Numbered from the stretch's first letter, positions 9,864 through 19,017 are shown. The stretch is 64,000 bases of DNA from an uncultured Opitutales bacterium (GCA_900545705.1 URAK01000010.1:1-64000), one strand, 5' to 3'. Numbers and translations are program-made. The notes: generated by a model not told the origin, from the letters alone.

Positions 9864-10871
9864 TCAACTCAAGGGAAAGCTGTCCATCATTTTACCTGGA
9901 TAAACCCCGTAATAAGCAAAAAAAGCTTTGGAGAATGACGATGCGTTTGCGTATCCCACAATTTCTGCAACTTCCGCGTTTGTGCAATTTTTAGACCTTA
10001 AAATATCCGCGGCAAGCCCCATGCGCGCGTCAAGAACATATTTTGAGAAAGTTCTGGCAAAGATTTTCTCAAAATGTTTATCGAATGTGCGAGCCGACAT
10101 TTCCAAGGATTTTGCGATTTCGGATATCCGCCAAGCACGGCCAGGCGCTTTATTTACCTTGGCTGCAATTTTTTCAATATCGCATACCCCCGCGCGCACA
10201 TGCGGGAATTCGCGTAAAATCAATGCCGCGATGCACTCCGCTATTGGGCCGAGAATTGCGGGCGAACAGGCCGCCGAGTACGCCTCCGCACGATATGCTT
10301 CCATAAGCGCAAAAATCTCCCCCGCCGAGTCAAATTTCTTAATAAAAACCTCACGGCCAAAAATTTTCTCCCAGCGCGGGATTTTCAGCATATGCGCCCA
10401 ATAGAGCTCCGCCCCGCCGCTTTCTACAAAGTTATCGCAAAGCCTTTTTGGCGGTATTATCAAGGCTTCGGAAGGATTCAACTTTACCGTCTTCCCAGAA
10501 AATTTTGCGACCAAAACTCCGCTTTTGACCAAGAGAAAATCATAAAAAGATTCGTTGACGCGCGAATGGTAATAGCCGTCGGCATGGCGCGCGTATCCGA
10601 CAATATCCACTCCCAATTTTCTCCACGGATTAAACCGGGAATATTTTGGCATTGAAAGCGAAGATCCAAGCCTACCCCAGCCGGAGTCAGGCTTTACCGC
10701 CGCCCTCTGCTTATAAATAAAATACTCAACCTTGCTGCCACTCGTCCAAAGGCGCAGATTGTTGTCGCTGTAAACTTCCCATTCGTATTTTTGCGGCACA
10801 CTGCTATTTTTGCCTTTTATTTTGGAAGAATCTGTGGGCTTTTTAAAGAATTGCTTGCTTGTTTTTCCCAT
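9864..10871 (-). CDS. AraC-family transcriptional regulator
   Basis: 335 aa. The N-terminal ~220 residues resemble a cupin-like sensing domain (segment FLLVKSGVLVAKFSGKTVKL). The C-terminal ~100 residues hold the two helix-turn-helix motifs of the family: RISEIAKSLEMSARTFDKHF, and NAEVAEIVGYANASSFSKAF followed by the conserved YYGVYPGKM end. AraC proteins of this layout usually respond to sugars; the ligand here is unknown. The gene is alone. Its neighbour on the same strand, the DUF5107/TPR gene, is a possible target (inference). Confidence 0.88.
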   Translation of the reverse strand: MGKTSKQFFKKPTDSSKIKGKNSSVPQKYEWEVYSDNNLRLWTSGSKVEYFIYKQRAAVKPDSGWGRLGSSLSMPKYSRFNPWRKLGVDIVGYARHADGYYHSRVNESFYDFLLVKSGVLVAKFSGKTVKLNPSEALIIPPKRLCDNFVESGGAELYWAHMLKIPRWEKIFGREVFIKKFDSAGEIFALMEAYRAEAYSAACSPAILGPIAECIAALILREFPHVRAGVCDIEKIAAKVNKAPGRAWRISEIAKSLEMSARTFDKHFEKIFARTFSKYVLDARMGLAADILRSKNCTNAEVAEIVGYANASSFSKAFFAYYGVYPGKMMDSFPLS

Positions 10872-11111
10872 CGTTTAGCGGCGTTTTTCCATATATTTAT
10901 TGGCAATAAAATAAGCTGTCCAGAAGAATCCGACACTTTCATTTTATAAGATATTAAAAACTGCAAACCCCAAAACGTGAAAATTTGCCCTGCACGCTAC
11001 TTATAAATCTGCCAAAAAAATTTACCTCCCCCTCGAGGCATAAGACGTACATATATAAAATTCACACAATTTTTATCTACCAATCTTCCCATCGAAAAAG
11101 AATTTTTAGAC

Positions 11112-11146
11112 AAAAAAAACCGCGCTTTCGCAGTGCAAAAGCGCGG
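11112..11146 (-). terminator. Terminator of rpsA
   Basis: Perfect 9-bp stem CCGCGCTTT/AAAGCGCGG (arms 11120-11128 and 11138-11146), followed on the minus strand by eight T. It sits about 100 bp past the rpsA stop. Confidence 0.88.
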
Positions 11147-11172
11147 GATTTATTGAGAGCCTATTGGCAATT

Positions 11173-11268
11173 TTGCTTTTCAGAGCCCCTATTTCAGGAC
11201 TTCGCCAAGCAGAATATGAAGCGGCTCTCCGCTTTTCAAAGCCCCTATTTCGTGGCTTCGTCGAGCAG
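11173..11268. repeat. Imperfect duplication of the rpsA 3' end (56-bp period)
   Basis: The last codons and stop of rpsA (11229-11268) recur 56 bp downstream at 11173-11212. Over 38 aligned bases I count 32 identities. The second copy would read LLGEVLK-stop where rpsA reads LLDEATK-stop, so the stop codon is duplicated too. The copy lies between the true stop and the terminator. Bases 10872-11111 upstream of the araC-type gene show nothing else. Confidence 0.75.
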
Positions 11269-12903
11269 ATCTCCGAGGGAAGTCAAGTCTTGGTCCTTGC
11301 GGATCTTTTCGAACGCAGCTACCTCTTCGGCGAGCTTTTCGGCGTCGTATTGGGCGGCCTTTATCGAGAGGCCTATGCGGCGCTCGTCGCGGTCAATCTT
11401 TACGACGCGAGCCTTGACTTCGTCGCCGACTTTGAGGTGGTTCTTAATCTTGTCGACATGGTCTTCGCTGATCTGGCTGATGTGCACCAATCCGTCGATG
11501 TCGTTTTGCAGTTCGATGAACGCACCGTAGTTGGTGATCTTGCTGACCTTGCCTGTAACCAAATCGCCAACCTTGAAGAGGGAATCGATTTCTTCCCAGG
11601 GATCCACAGTCAGCTGCTTCATGCCGAGAGATATGCGCTGGTTTTCGGGATCGACGAGCAGGACAATTGCGTCGACTTCGTCGCCTTTTTTGAGGACTTC
11701 CGAAGGATGGTTTATCTTGCGGGTCCAGCTCATGTCGGAGACGTGAACCATGCCGTCGATGCCTTCTTCGAGCTCTACGAATGCGCCGTAGGTGGTCAAA
11801 TTGCGAACCTTGCCGCGAACATGGGCGCCAACCGGATAGTTGTGGACTGCCATTTCCCAGGGATTTTCTTCGAGCTGGCGGAGTCCGAGGGATATTTTCT
11901 GTTCTTCCTTGTTGATGTTGAGAACAACAGCTTCGACTTCGTCGCCGACTTTGAGAACTTCCGAGGGCTTTGTGATGCGCTTTGTCCAGGAGAATTCCGT
12001 GATGTGGACAAGGCCTTCAACGCCTTCTTCAAGCTCGATAAACGCTCCGTAGTTGACGAGGTTTACGACCTTGCCGCGCACGTGTGCGCCGACCGGATAC
12101 TTGCGCTCGATATTTTCCCATGGGTTGGAAGTGGTCTGTTTGAGGCCGAGGGAAACGCGTTCGCGCTCGGTGTCGACTTCTATAATCATTACGGAAATTT
12201 CTTCGCCGACCTTCAACATTTCGCTCGGGTGGGAGATTCTGCCCCAGCTCATGTCGGTGATATGCAGCAGGCCGTCGAGGCCGTCGAGGTCGATAAACGC
12301 TCCGTAATCGGTGATATTCTTGACGACGCCCCTGCGGATGTCGCCGGGCTTGACTTCCGCGAGGAGTGCTCGGCGCTTTTCGGCGCGCTGTTCTTCGATG
12401 AGCTCGCGGCGGGAAACGACGATATTTTTGCGTTCCGCGTTAATTTTTACCACCTTGAAATCGTATGTTTGCCCAACGTACTGGTCGAGGTTCTTCGGGG
12501 GCTGGACGTCTATCTGCGAAGCGGGCAGGAAGGAGTCCACGCCTATGCTTACGATGAGGCCGCCCTTTACTTTGCTCTTTACGCGGCCGGAGAGAATTGC
12601 GCCTTCCTTGCAGTTGGCGAGAATTTCTTCCCAATTTTTCTTTTGCTGCGCTTTATCGTACGAGATTACGGGGTTGCCCTCGCGGTCTTCAAGCTTTTCA
12701 AGCAGTACTTCTATTTCTTGACCGATTTGTATGTCGTTGATGTCCGGAAATTCGTTTATCGGAACGACACCTTCGGATTTTCCGCCTATGTCAACTACTA
12801 CTTCGTTTTGGCGGATTTCGATTATTTTGCCCTTTATTATAGAGCCTTGTTTGAGTTCGGCAAAGCTGCTGTTAGCCAGCAGTTCTTCCATTACGTTGTT
12901 CAT
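11245..12903 (-). CDS. rpsA: 30S ribosomal protein S1
   Basis: 552 aa, close to the usual ~557. S1 RNA-binding repeats run through the protein, with recurrent elements such as GKVVNLVNYGAFIEL, GKVRNLTTYGAFVEL and GKVSKITNYGAFIEL, and VHI(T/S) turns. The first repeat begins about residue 20 (GSIIKGKIIEIRQNEVVVDI). The start at 12903 is supported by AAGGA six to seven bases upstream; a second Met is four codons in. S1 binds mRNA leaders on the 30S subunit. The C-terminus is a short acidic tail ending LLDEATK. Its 3' end is duplicated. Confidence 0.96.
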   Translation of the reverse strand: MNNVMEELLANSSFAELKQGSIIKGKIIEIRQNEVVVDIGGKSEGVVPINEFPDINDIQIGQEIEVLLEKLEDREGNPVISYDKAQQKKNWEEILANCKEGAILSGRVKSKVKGGLIVSIGVDSFLPASQIDVQPPKNLDQYVGQTYDFKVVKINAERKNIVVSRRELIEEQRAEKRRALLAEVKPGDIRRGVVKNITDYGAFIDLDGLDGLLHITDMSWGRISHPSEMLKVGEEISVMIIEVDTERERVSLGLKQTTSNPWENIERKYPVGAHVRGKVVNLVNYGAFIELEEGVEGLVHITEFSWTKRITKPSEVLKVGDEVEAVVLNINKEEQKISLGLRQLEENPWEMAVHNYPVGAHVRGKVRNLTTYGAFVELEEGIDGMVHVSDMSWTRKINHPSEVLKKGDEVDAIVLLVDPENQRISLGMKQLTVDPWEEIDSLFKVGDLVTGKVSKITNYGAFIELQNDIDGLVHISQISEDHVDKIKNHLKVGDEVKARVVKIDRDERRIGLSIKAAQYDAEKLAEEVAAFEKIRKDQDLTSLGDLLDEATK

Positions 12904-13169
12904 TTATGTCCTTGTGGATATTGCCGTCTCCGCAAGCGGAAACGGGTTGATTGTTTATGGTTATGCCTGCGCAAAATATGCACAATGCGTTTATTAAAGG
13001 TTAAATAATTTCAGATTGCCCAGCGTCTTGCAAGAGTTTTTTGCCGTATTTTACCAAAATATCCCCGACTTTTACCGCACTTTTAACAAATTTTGGCGAT
13101 ATACCTTCCCGTATAAGAATAAAAAAATATAAAATTACGCCAAAAACTTTTCTAACAAAATCTAAAAAT

Positions 13170-13425
13170 TACGCATACGGCAAAACTCGCGCGCGGTAAA
13201 TAGCAAGGTTGCGCGAAGGAAGTTCAAGCCGCGCGGATAATGGCAAAACTCACGCACGGAAAGGCGAAGCTTGTGCGGTAAATAGAGAAACTCGCGCACG
13301 GACTTACTACCCGCGGAGAAAGACTCAGTTCGCGCATGGGGAAGCGAAACTTGTGCGGTAAATGGCAAAACTCGCGCGCGGATAATGGCAAGGTTGCGCG
13401 AAGAAAGCTCAAGCCGCCCCTTTGA
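13170..13425. repeat. Minisatellite-like array of degenerate ~21-bp units
   Basis: On the minus strand about ten units of roughly 21-23 bases follow a consensus like CGCGMGAGTTTYGCYATTTACCG. Two larger copies (near 13181-13238 and 13363-13420) share almost the same sequence about 180 bp apart. Because the unit is close to 21 bases, all minus frames stay open and give spurious overlapping reading frames with repeating REFCH-type heptads. I see no protein-family evidence for a real gene. Confidence 0.7.
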
Positions 13426-13700
13426 GTTCCCACGCCATTTTTTGAGCACCCGCTACCCCTTGGGGTCCTGATATTCCTTGGTTCACCGTTCTCTGAATCC
13501 TTCCTCCCCCTTTCCTGTACAGTTCCTTTTGATTCGCGGCATCTCCGCTTTTTAAAAGCAGTTTGCGCCTCTTTTCCAATTCCCCCTCCGCACTCCACTT
13601 TTGTGTTCCCACTTTGCCCCGCCACAAAAAAAACAGCAAAAATTTCCATATTTCTCCCATGTAAAATAGAAAAATTTTAAGCTTCAAATGCGCCGGGAAA
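13426..13700. other. Pyrimidine-rich spacer before purB
   Basis: The plus strand here is strongly C/T-rich with few G; the minus strand is correspondingly purine-rich. No gene or RNA family recognised. The purB promoter should lie in or near its right end. The remaining spacer 12904-13169 is AT-rich and holds the rpsA leader. Confidence 0.45.
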
Positions 13701-13722
13701 AGTCCATACTCCGCTTTTAATT

Positions 13723-15141
13723 ATGATACCCGATATTCTGGCAGAAAGATACGCTTCAAAAGAAATAAAACAAATTTGGAGCGCCGAAGGAAAAATACTT
13801 CTCGAACGCGACCTGTGGATTGCGGTCATGAAAGCCCAAAAGGAGCTCGGCCTCGACATTCCCCAAGAGGCCATCGACGCCTATGAGCGAGTAAAAAACA
13901 ATATCAGAATCGACGAGATTAACAAGCGCGAAAAAATCACCCGCCACGATGTCAAGGCGCGCATCGAGGAATTTTGCAGTCTCGCCGGTTTCGAGCACAT
14001 ACACAAGGGCATGACGAGCCGCGACCTCACCGAGTGCGTGGAACAGCTCCAATGCTACAAGTCGCTCGAAGTCATAAGGACGAAGGCTGTCGCCGCTCTG
14101 TCGCTGCTCTCTAAAAAGGCGTTCGCGTATAAAGGCGAGATAATCGCCGCGCGCACGCACAACGTCATCGCCCAGCTCACCACTTTCGGAAAGCGCCTCG
14201 CGGAATTCGGGGAAGACTTTTTGAGGGCTGTTGAAAATGTGCAGTCGCTAATAGATTCATACCCTGTAAGGGGAATCAAAGGCGCGGTCGGCACGCAGCT
14301 CGACCAGCTTACGCTATTTGACGGAAACGCCGACAAAGCCGTACTCCTCGACGAAAAAATCAGAAAATTTCTCGGCATAGGGCGCGCATTCGGCGCCACA
14401 GGCCAAGTCTATCCGCGCACGCTCGACTACGAAGTCGCAAGCCGCCTATACCAGCTCGCCTCGGGGCCGTCGTCGTTCGCAAAGACGCTGCGCATAATGG
14501 CAGGAGCTGAGCTTGCGAGCGAGGGTTTTGCGAAGGGCCAGACGGGCTCGTCCGCAATGCCGCACAAGATGAACTCCCGCAGCTGCGAGCGCATAAACGG
14601 ATTCCACGTCATACTGCGCGGATTCGCCGAAATGGCGGCGGGGCTCGCGGGCGACCAATGGAATGAAGGCGACGTCTCTTGCTCAGTCGTAAGGCGCGTA
14701 ATGCTGCCGGGAATGTTTTTTGCAATCGACGGGCTGCTTGAAACTTTCATTACCGTCCTAAACCAGATGAAAGTAAATTCGGCCGTCATAGCCGCCGAGT
14801 GCCGCAAATACATGCCTTTTCTACTGACGACCACTGTCATGATGAACGCAGTCAAAAAGGGAATGGGGCGCGAAGACGCGCACGAAGTTATAAAAGAGCA
14901 CGCTGTTGCGACCGCCAACGATATGCGCGCCGGGAAAATATCCGAAAACGACCTTCTCGCGCGCCTTGCCGCCGACCCGAGAATGCCGCTCGACGCCGCC
15001 GAGCTTGAAAAAATCCGCAAAGAGGGTTCCGCCGCAACCGGGCTTGCCGAAACCCAAACGGAGGATTTTTGCAGGAGGGCCGACAAGTGGGCCGAGCGCT
15101 TCCCGGAAGCTGTCGGATACTGTCCGGAATCCATTCTATAA
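13723..15141 (+). CDS. purB: Adenylosuccinate lyase
   Basis: 472 aa, within the normal size range. A fumarase/aspartase superfamily enzyme that cleaves SAICAR and adenylosuccinate in purine synthesis. The signature loop GSSAMPHKMN (about residues 273-282) is intact, with its catalytic Ser. Substrate-binding segments include MTSRDLTE near residue 96 and ARTHNVIAQLTTFGKR near 143. First gene of a plus-strand series with tgt and the acyl-AMP ligase; the 117-bp gap to tgt holds a hairpin, so co-transcription is uncertain. Confidence 0.95.
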   Translation: MIPDILAERYASKEIKQIWSAEGKILLERDLWIAVMKAQKELGLDIPQEAIDAYERVKNNIRIDEINKREKITRHDVKARIEEFCSLAGFEHIHKGMTSRDLTECVEQLQCYKSLEVIRTKAVAALSLLSKKAFAYKGEIIAARTHNVIAQLTTFGKRLAEFGEDFLRAVENVQSLIDSYPVRGIKGAVGTQLDQLTLFDGNADKAVLLDEKIRKFLGIGRAFGATGQVYPRTLDYEVASRLYQLASGPSSFAKTLRIMAGAELASEGFAKGQTGSSAMPHKMNSRSCERINGFHVILRGFAEMAAGLAGDQWNEGDVSCSVVRRVMLPGMFFAIDGLLETFITVLNQMKVNSAVIAAECRKYMPFLLTTTVMMNAVKKGMGREDAHEVIKEHAVATANDMRAGKISENDLLARLAADPRMPLDAAELEKIRKEGSAATGLAETQTEDFCRRADKWAERFPEAVGYCPESIL

Positions 15142-15164
15142 AAACGCTTTCCGCGCTGATAAAA

Positions 15165-15200
15165 GCGGCGTATCCCCAAAATTTTTTGGGGAGTAGCCGC
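15165..15200. other. Two-tier hairpin between purB and tgt
   Basis: The inner stem TCCCCAAAA/TTTTGGGGA is perfect (9 bp). The outer stem GCGGC/GCCGC is separated from it by a symmetric GTA/GTA internal loop. No T-run follows on the plus strand. It may be a processing or attenuation site, or a weak terminator. Confidence 0.5.
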
Positions 15201-15258
15201 AGCCGAGGAAGCGGTTTAAATTCAATAAAAATATTCAAGGGCTTAAAAATCCCTTAAC

Positions 15259-16395
15259 ATGCAAAACATTTTCACAGTAAAAAAAGTCTCGGATAAATCA
15301 AAAGCTAGGCTATGCGAATTGCGCACGGCGCACGGAACCGTCCAAACACCGGTATTTATGCCGGTCGGAACGCAGGCGACGGTCAAGTCGCTCACTCCGC
15401 AGCAAGTGGAGGAGACAGGGGCGCAAATAATACTCGCAAACACCTACCACTTGAATATTAGGCCGACGTCGGAACTAATAGCGCGTTTTGGGGGTCTGCA
15501 TTCATTCATGGGGTGGAGCAAGCCCATACTAACCGACAGCGGCGGATTCCAAGCATTCAGCCTGTCGAGCCTGCGCAAAATCTCCGAGGACGGCATATCG
15601 TTCGCCTCGCACCTCGACGGCGCAAAGCTTTTTATATCTCCAGAATCGTGCATGGGAATACAAAAAAATCTTGGCTCCGACATCTGCATGGTGCTCGACG
15701 AGTGCATTCCCTACCCCTGCGAGAAGCAAAAAGTTCTAAAATCCGTCGAGAGGACACTCCGATGGGCAAAAAGGTGCAAGGACGAATATTTGCGCCTCGG
15801 GCTTCCGCAAAGAGGGATTTTGTCATTTGGCATAGTGCAAGGCGGCTGCTACGACGACATCAGGAAGCGTTGCGCCGAAAGCCTGGCGGAACTCGATTTC
15901 CCCGGATATGCGATAGGCGGAGTGAGCGTCGGCGAGCCCGAGCCGCAAATGCTCGAGCAAGTGGAGGCTTCCGCCGCCGGGCTGCCGTTTGACAAGCCCA
16001 GATACGTCATGGGAGTCGGCACTCCGCCGCAACTGTTGAAGATGATAGCCCTCGGCGCCGACATGTTCGACTGTGTAATGCCCACGCGCCTGGCGCGCCA
16101 CGCCGTTGCCTTTACCCCCGACGGCCCCATAAACCTCAAAAACGCAAAATTTGCCGAAGACGACTCACCGCTCGACAGTGAAACCGGCGGATATTCCTCA
16201 AAATTCTCGCGGGCATATATTAGGCATTTGGTGAAAGCCAATGAAATGCTTGCATGCACGCTGATTTCCATGCACAATATACGCTTCTTCCAAAATCTTA
16301 TGCAAAAGGCGCGCGAAGCCATAGAGTGCGGCAGCTACGAGCAGTGGAGCGCCGAAACAATCGCGCGCTACGAATTTCCCGAAAACGATAAATGA
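15259..16395 (+). CDS. tgt: tRNA-guanine transglycosylase (zinc-site cysteines absent)
   Basis: 378 aa, normal length. It exchanges guanine-34 for preQ1 in tRNAs reading NAY codons. Conserved parts: the N-terminal FMPVGTQATVKSLTP, the Asp of LTDSGGFQAF (D93), YAIGGVSVGEP, and the catalytic region DMFDCVMPTR. The C-terminal zinc motif, which in the E. coli enzyme reads CDCYTC before a SRAY segment, here reads TGGYSS (residues 309-314). All three Cys ligands are replaced, while the later His (SMHNIR) remains. From memory, some Bacteroidota Tgt proteins also lack these cysteines, so it may still be active. Its stop overlaps the next start (ATGA). Confidence 0.92.
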   Translation: MQNIFTVKKVSDKSKARLCELRTAHGTVQTPVFMPVGTQATVKSLTPQQVEETGAQIILANTYHLNIRPTSELIARFGGLHSFMGWSKPILTDSGGFQAFSLSSLRKISEDGISFASHLDGAKLFISPESCMGIQKNLGSDICMVLDECIPYPCEKQKVLKSVERTLRWAKRCKDEYLRLGLPQRGILSFGIVQGGCYDDIRKRCAESLAELDFPGYAIGGVSVGEPEPQMLEQVEASAAGLPFDKPRYVMGVGTPPQLLKMIALGADMFDCVMPTRLARHAVAFTPDGPINLKNAKFAEDDSPLDSETGGYSSKFSRAYIRHLVKANEMLACTLISMHNIRFFQNLMQKAREAIECGSYEQWSAETIARYEFPENDK

Positions 16396-18929
16396 AAATA
16401 TCCCTCCTAAAATATTTTGACCGCCCCGCCCTCGTTGGCACGGATTTTAAACTATCGTACGCCGACCTATTTGAGCGCGCCAGGCGCGCCGAGGAAATTT
16501 TCAAAAAAAATCCGCCGGAAAGGGTCGCGATTTTTGCGGAAAATTCCCCCGAGTGGGTGTTCGCGCTCTACGGGGCATGGAGGGTCGGGGCGGCGGTAAT
16601 ACCTATTGACGCAAAGTCCTCAGCCGCCGAGGCTGCTTTCATATTGTCCGACGCCTCCCCGCAAATTCTCTGCTGCGACCGCGCGAATTACCAGACCGCC
16701 TTGGAAGCTACAAGCGGGCTTGAAAACAAGCCGGAAATACTTGTATTGGAGGATCTATTTTCAGAGGCGAATTTGGAGAATAAAATATCCAATCCCGAGG
16801 AGTGGGGAGTCGAGCGCGAAGATACCGACATGGCGTTTATAGTCTATACCTCCGGAACAACCGGGAATCCGAAGGGAGTTGTGCTCACCTTTGCGAATAT
16901 GTACGCCAATATGAAGGCGGTAGCGGAGGCAAAATACTATTTCGACGGAATAAGGGTGCTGATAATGCTGCCGTTTCACCACATTTTGCCGCTTATGGGA
17001 ACTCTTGTAATGCCGCTGCACGTCGGGGGAAAACTGGTTTTTCCAAAATCGATATCACCTGCCGACATTGCGGGAGTGCTGCAAAAATATCCGGTAGATA
17101 TGATAATAAGCGTGCCGAGATTCTACGAGCTGCTGCACTCCAACATAATGTCAAAGATAAACCATTCGGCTGTGTTGAAGGGATTGTTTTCACTGGCAAA
17201 GGCCGCAAACAGCCGCAAATTTTCCGAAAAGCTGTTTTCTGCAATACATAAAAAATTTGGCGGTGAGGTAAAATTCTGGATATCCGGCGGAGCTGCGCTC
17301 GACCGCAAAGTTTGGGCGGATCTCGACACGCTCGGATTCGGCGTGCGCGAGGGCTACGGAATGACCGAATGTGCCCCGATTATCGCCTTCCCAAGAATTG
17401 GACGAATAAAAATCGGCTCGCCCGGCGAGGCGCTTCCCGGGGTTGAAATCAGGATAGTCGAGGGCGAAGTCGCCGTAAAGGGCGGCAACGTCACGCCGGG
17501 GTACTACAACCGCCCGGAGGAAACGCGCGAGGCAATCCGCAACGGCTGGCTGTTTACGGGAGACCTCGGATATGTCGACGAAAATGGATTTTTATTTATT
17601 ACCGGCAGGCGCAAAGAAATAATAGTTTTGCCGAACGGCAAAAATATAAATCCCGCAGAGATGGAATCGCAGATTGCGGCGCAATCTCCGGAAATTCTCG
17701 AAGTGGGAGTTCTGATGTACGAAAACATTTTGCAGGCAATAATACGGGTAAAGCCTGAGTTTATAGAAAAGGCCGGGGGAATCGAGGCAGCCGAAACCAT
17801 TATAAGAGACACCGCTGTCCTCCCCTACAACCGATCGACTGCCACTTATAAGAGGATAATAAGAATTGCGCTTACGACGGAAGATTTGCCCCGCACGCGC
17901 GTCGGAAAGCTCAAGCGCTACCATCTTGCGACGTATCTCGAAAATATATCGCGCCGCAAGGCGGAGCCGCCCAAGCCAGAGCCAAAGTCAAAAACCTACG
18001 CCGAATTAAAAGAAATGCTTTCAGGGCAAATCTCTATGCCCGTGACAGCGGATTCCCATATGGAGATGGATCTTGGGCTCGATTCCCTCGGCAAGATTTC
18101 AATCCAATGCTATGTAAAGGAGAACTGCGGGGTGGACGTCACTGAGAGGGATTTTGAGAAGTATCCGACACTCAGGCAATTTGCAGAATACGTGGATAAG
18201 AACCGCAATTCGTCGTTCGAGCCGCAGCTAAAAAATATCACTTGGGCAAACATAATCAACGCCCTTCCCCGCCCCAAGCTTCAAAAGCCCCACTTTTTTC
18301 ATTTTGCGACAATATCGATTTTTAGGGCTTTGATGAAATTGTTTTATAGGGTTAGATACTCTGGGCTCGAAAATATAGAAAGCGGCGAGCCGCTTATAAT
18401 TGCGCCAAACCACCAAAGCTATCTCGACGGGGCATTCGCCGTAGCGCCGTTCTCAAAGACTCAAATATACAAGACTTACTTTTTCGCGAAATTGAGGAAA
18501 ATACTTAAAGGCGGCTTTCTCAGAACTTTCGCCGAAAGAAGCAATGTCGTGATAATGGATATCAACGACAATGTTAGCGAGTCTATAAGAAAACTTGCCG
18601 AAGCTCTCAGACAGGGCGACAGGGTTGTGATATTCCCCGAAGGCACCCGAACGAAGGACGGCAGCGTTTCCGAATTCAGAAGCACTTTTGCGATTTTGGC
18701 GAAAGAAATGAATGTAAAAGTAGTGCCCGTTGCAATTCGTGGAGCGTACGAGGCGCTGAAGCCGGGCGCGACATTCCCTAAATTCGGTTCCGATATATTT
18801 GTGCATTATTTAAAGCCGATGAGTATCCGCGATGGCGAAACCTACGAGAAATTCTGCAAAAGGGTCCGCGAGTGCGTCGAGAGGGAGTGGGAAACGATGA
18901 AGCCTCTCATCAGCGCAAAAATAGGGTAG
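16392..18929 (+). CDS. Fused acyl-AMP ligase / acyl carrier / PlsC-type acyltransferase
   Basis: 845 aa in three domains. Residues 1-~520 are an AMP-dependent acyl-CoA synthetase: P-loop YTSGTTGNPKG near 150, GYGMTE, and TGDLGYVDENGFLFITGR. About 535-605 is an acyl-carrier domain with a phosphopantetheine Ser in LGLDSLGK (S565). About 640-840 is a glycerolipid acyltransferase with NHQSYLD (H674) and FPEGTR (E750). It probably activates a free fatty acid, loads it on its own carrier and transfers it to a lysophospholipid. This resembles Aas of E. coli, but with the ligase first and a built-in carrier. Translationally coupled to tgt by a 4-base overlap. Substrate range unknown. Confidence 0.9.
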   Translation: MKISLLKYFDRPALVGTDFKLSYADLFERARRAEEIFKKNPPERVAIFAENSPEWVFALYGAWRVGAAVIPIDAKSSAAEAAFILSDASPQILCCDRANYQTALEATSGLENKPEILVLEDLFSEANLENKISNPEEWGVEREDTDMAFIVYTSGTTGNPKGVVLTFANMYANMKAVAEAKYYFDGIRVLIMLPFHHILPLMGTLVMPLHVGGKLVFPKSISPADIAGVLQKYPVDMIISVPRFYELLHSNIMSKINHSAVLKGLFSLAKAANSRKFSEKLFSAIHKKFGGEVKFWISGGAALDRKVWADLDTLGFGVREGYGMTECAPIIAFPRIGRIKIGSPGEALPGVEIRIVEGEVAVKGGNVTPGYYNRPEETREAIRNGWLFTGDLGYVDENGFLFITGRRKEIIVLPNGKNINPAEMESQIAAQSPEILEVGVLMYENILQAIIRVKPEFIEKAGGIEAAETIIRDTAVLPYNRSTATYKRIIRIALTTEDLPRTRVGKLKRYHLATYLENISRRKAEPPKPEPKSKTYAELKEMLSGQISMPVTADSHMEMDLGLDSLGKISIQCYVKENCGVDVTERDFEKYPTLRQFAEYVDKNRNSSFEPQLKNITWANIINALPRPKLQKPHFFHFATISIFRALMKLFYRVRYSGLENIESGEPLIIAPNHQSYLDGAFAVAPFSKTQIYKTYFFAKLRKILKGGFLRTFAERSNVVIMDINDNVSESIRKLAEALRQGDRVVIFPEGTRTKDGSVSEFRSTFAILAKEMNVKVVPVAIRGAYEALKPGATFPKFGSDIFVHYLKPMSIRDGETYEKFCKRVRECVEREWETMKPLISAKIG

Positions 18930-18973
18930 CCGAGAAAAGTCCCAAATACCCCTGCACTCTTTTATTTAGCAAA

Positions 18974-19017
18974 TATGGATTTATACCAGACTGAAAACAG
19001 TCTGGTATAAATCCATA
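18974..19017. repeat. Perfect 20-bp inverted repeat with AAAA loop
   Basis: The arms 18974-18993 and 18998-19017 are exact reverse complements, separated only by AAAA. The arm starts TATGGATTTATACCAGACTG. It begins 45 bp after the stop of the acyl-AMP ligase fusion. It could act as a terminator in either direction, but no long T-run adjoins it. No coding region is supported in 18930-19518. Confidence 0.8.

Noticed and set aside
13162..13687. Three overlapping minus-strand open frames (92-141 codons)
   Set aside because: They arise from the ~21-bp repeat array and a purine-rich strand; translations are repetitive, Arg/Phe-rich and match no family.
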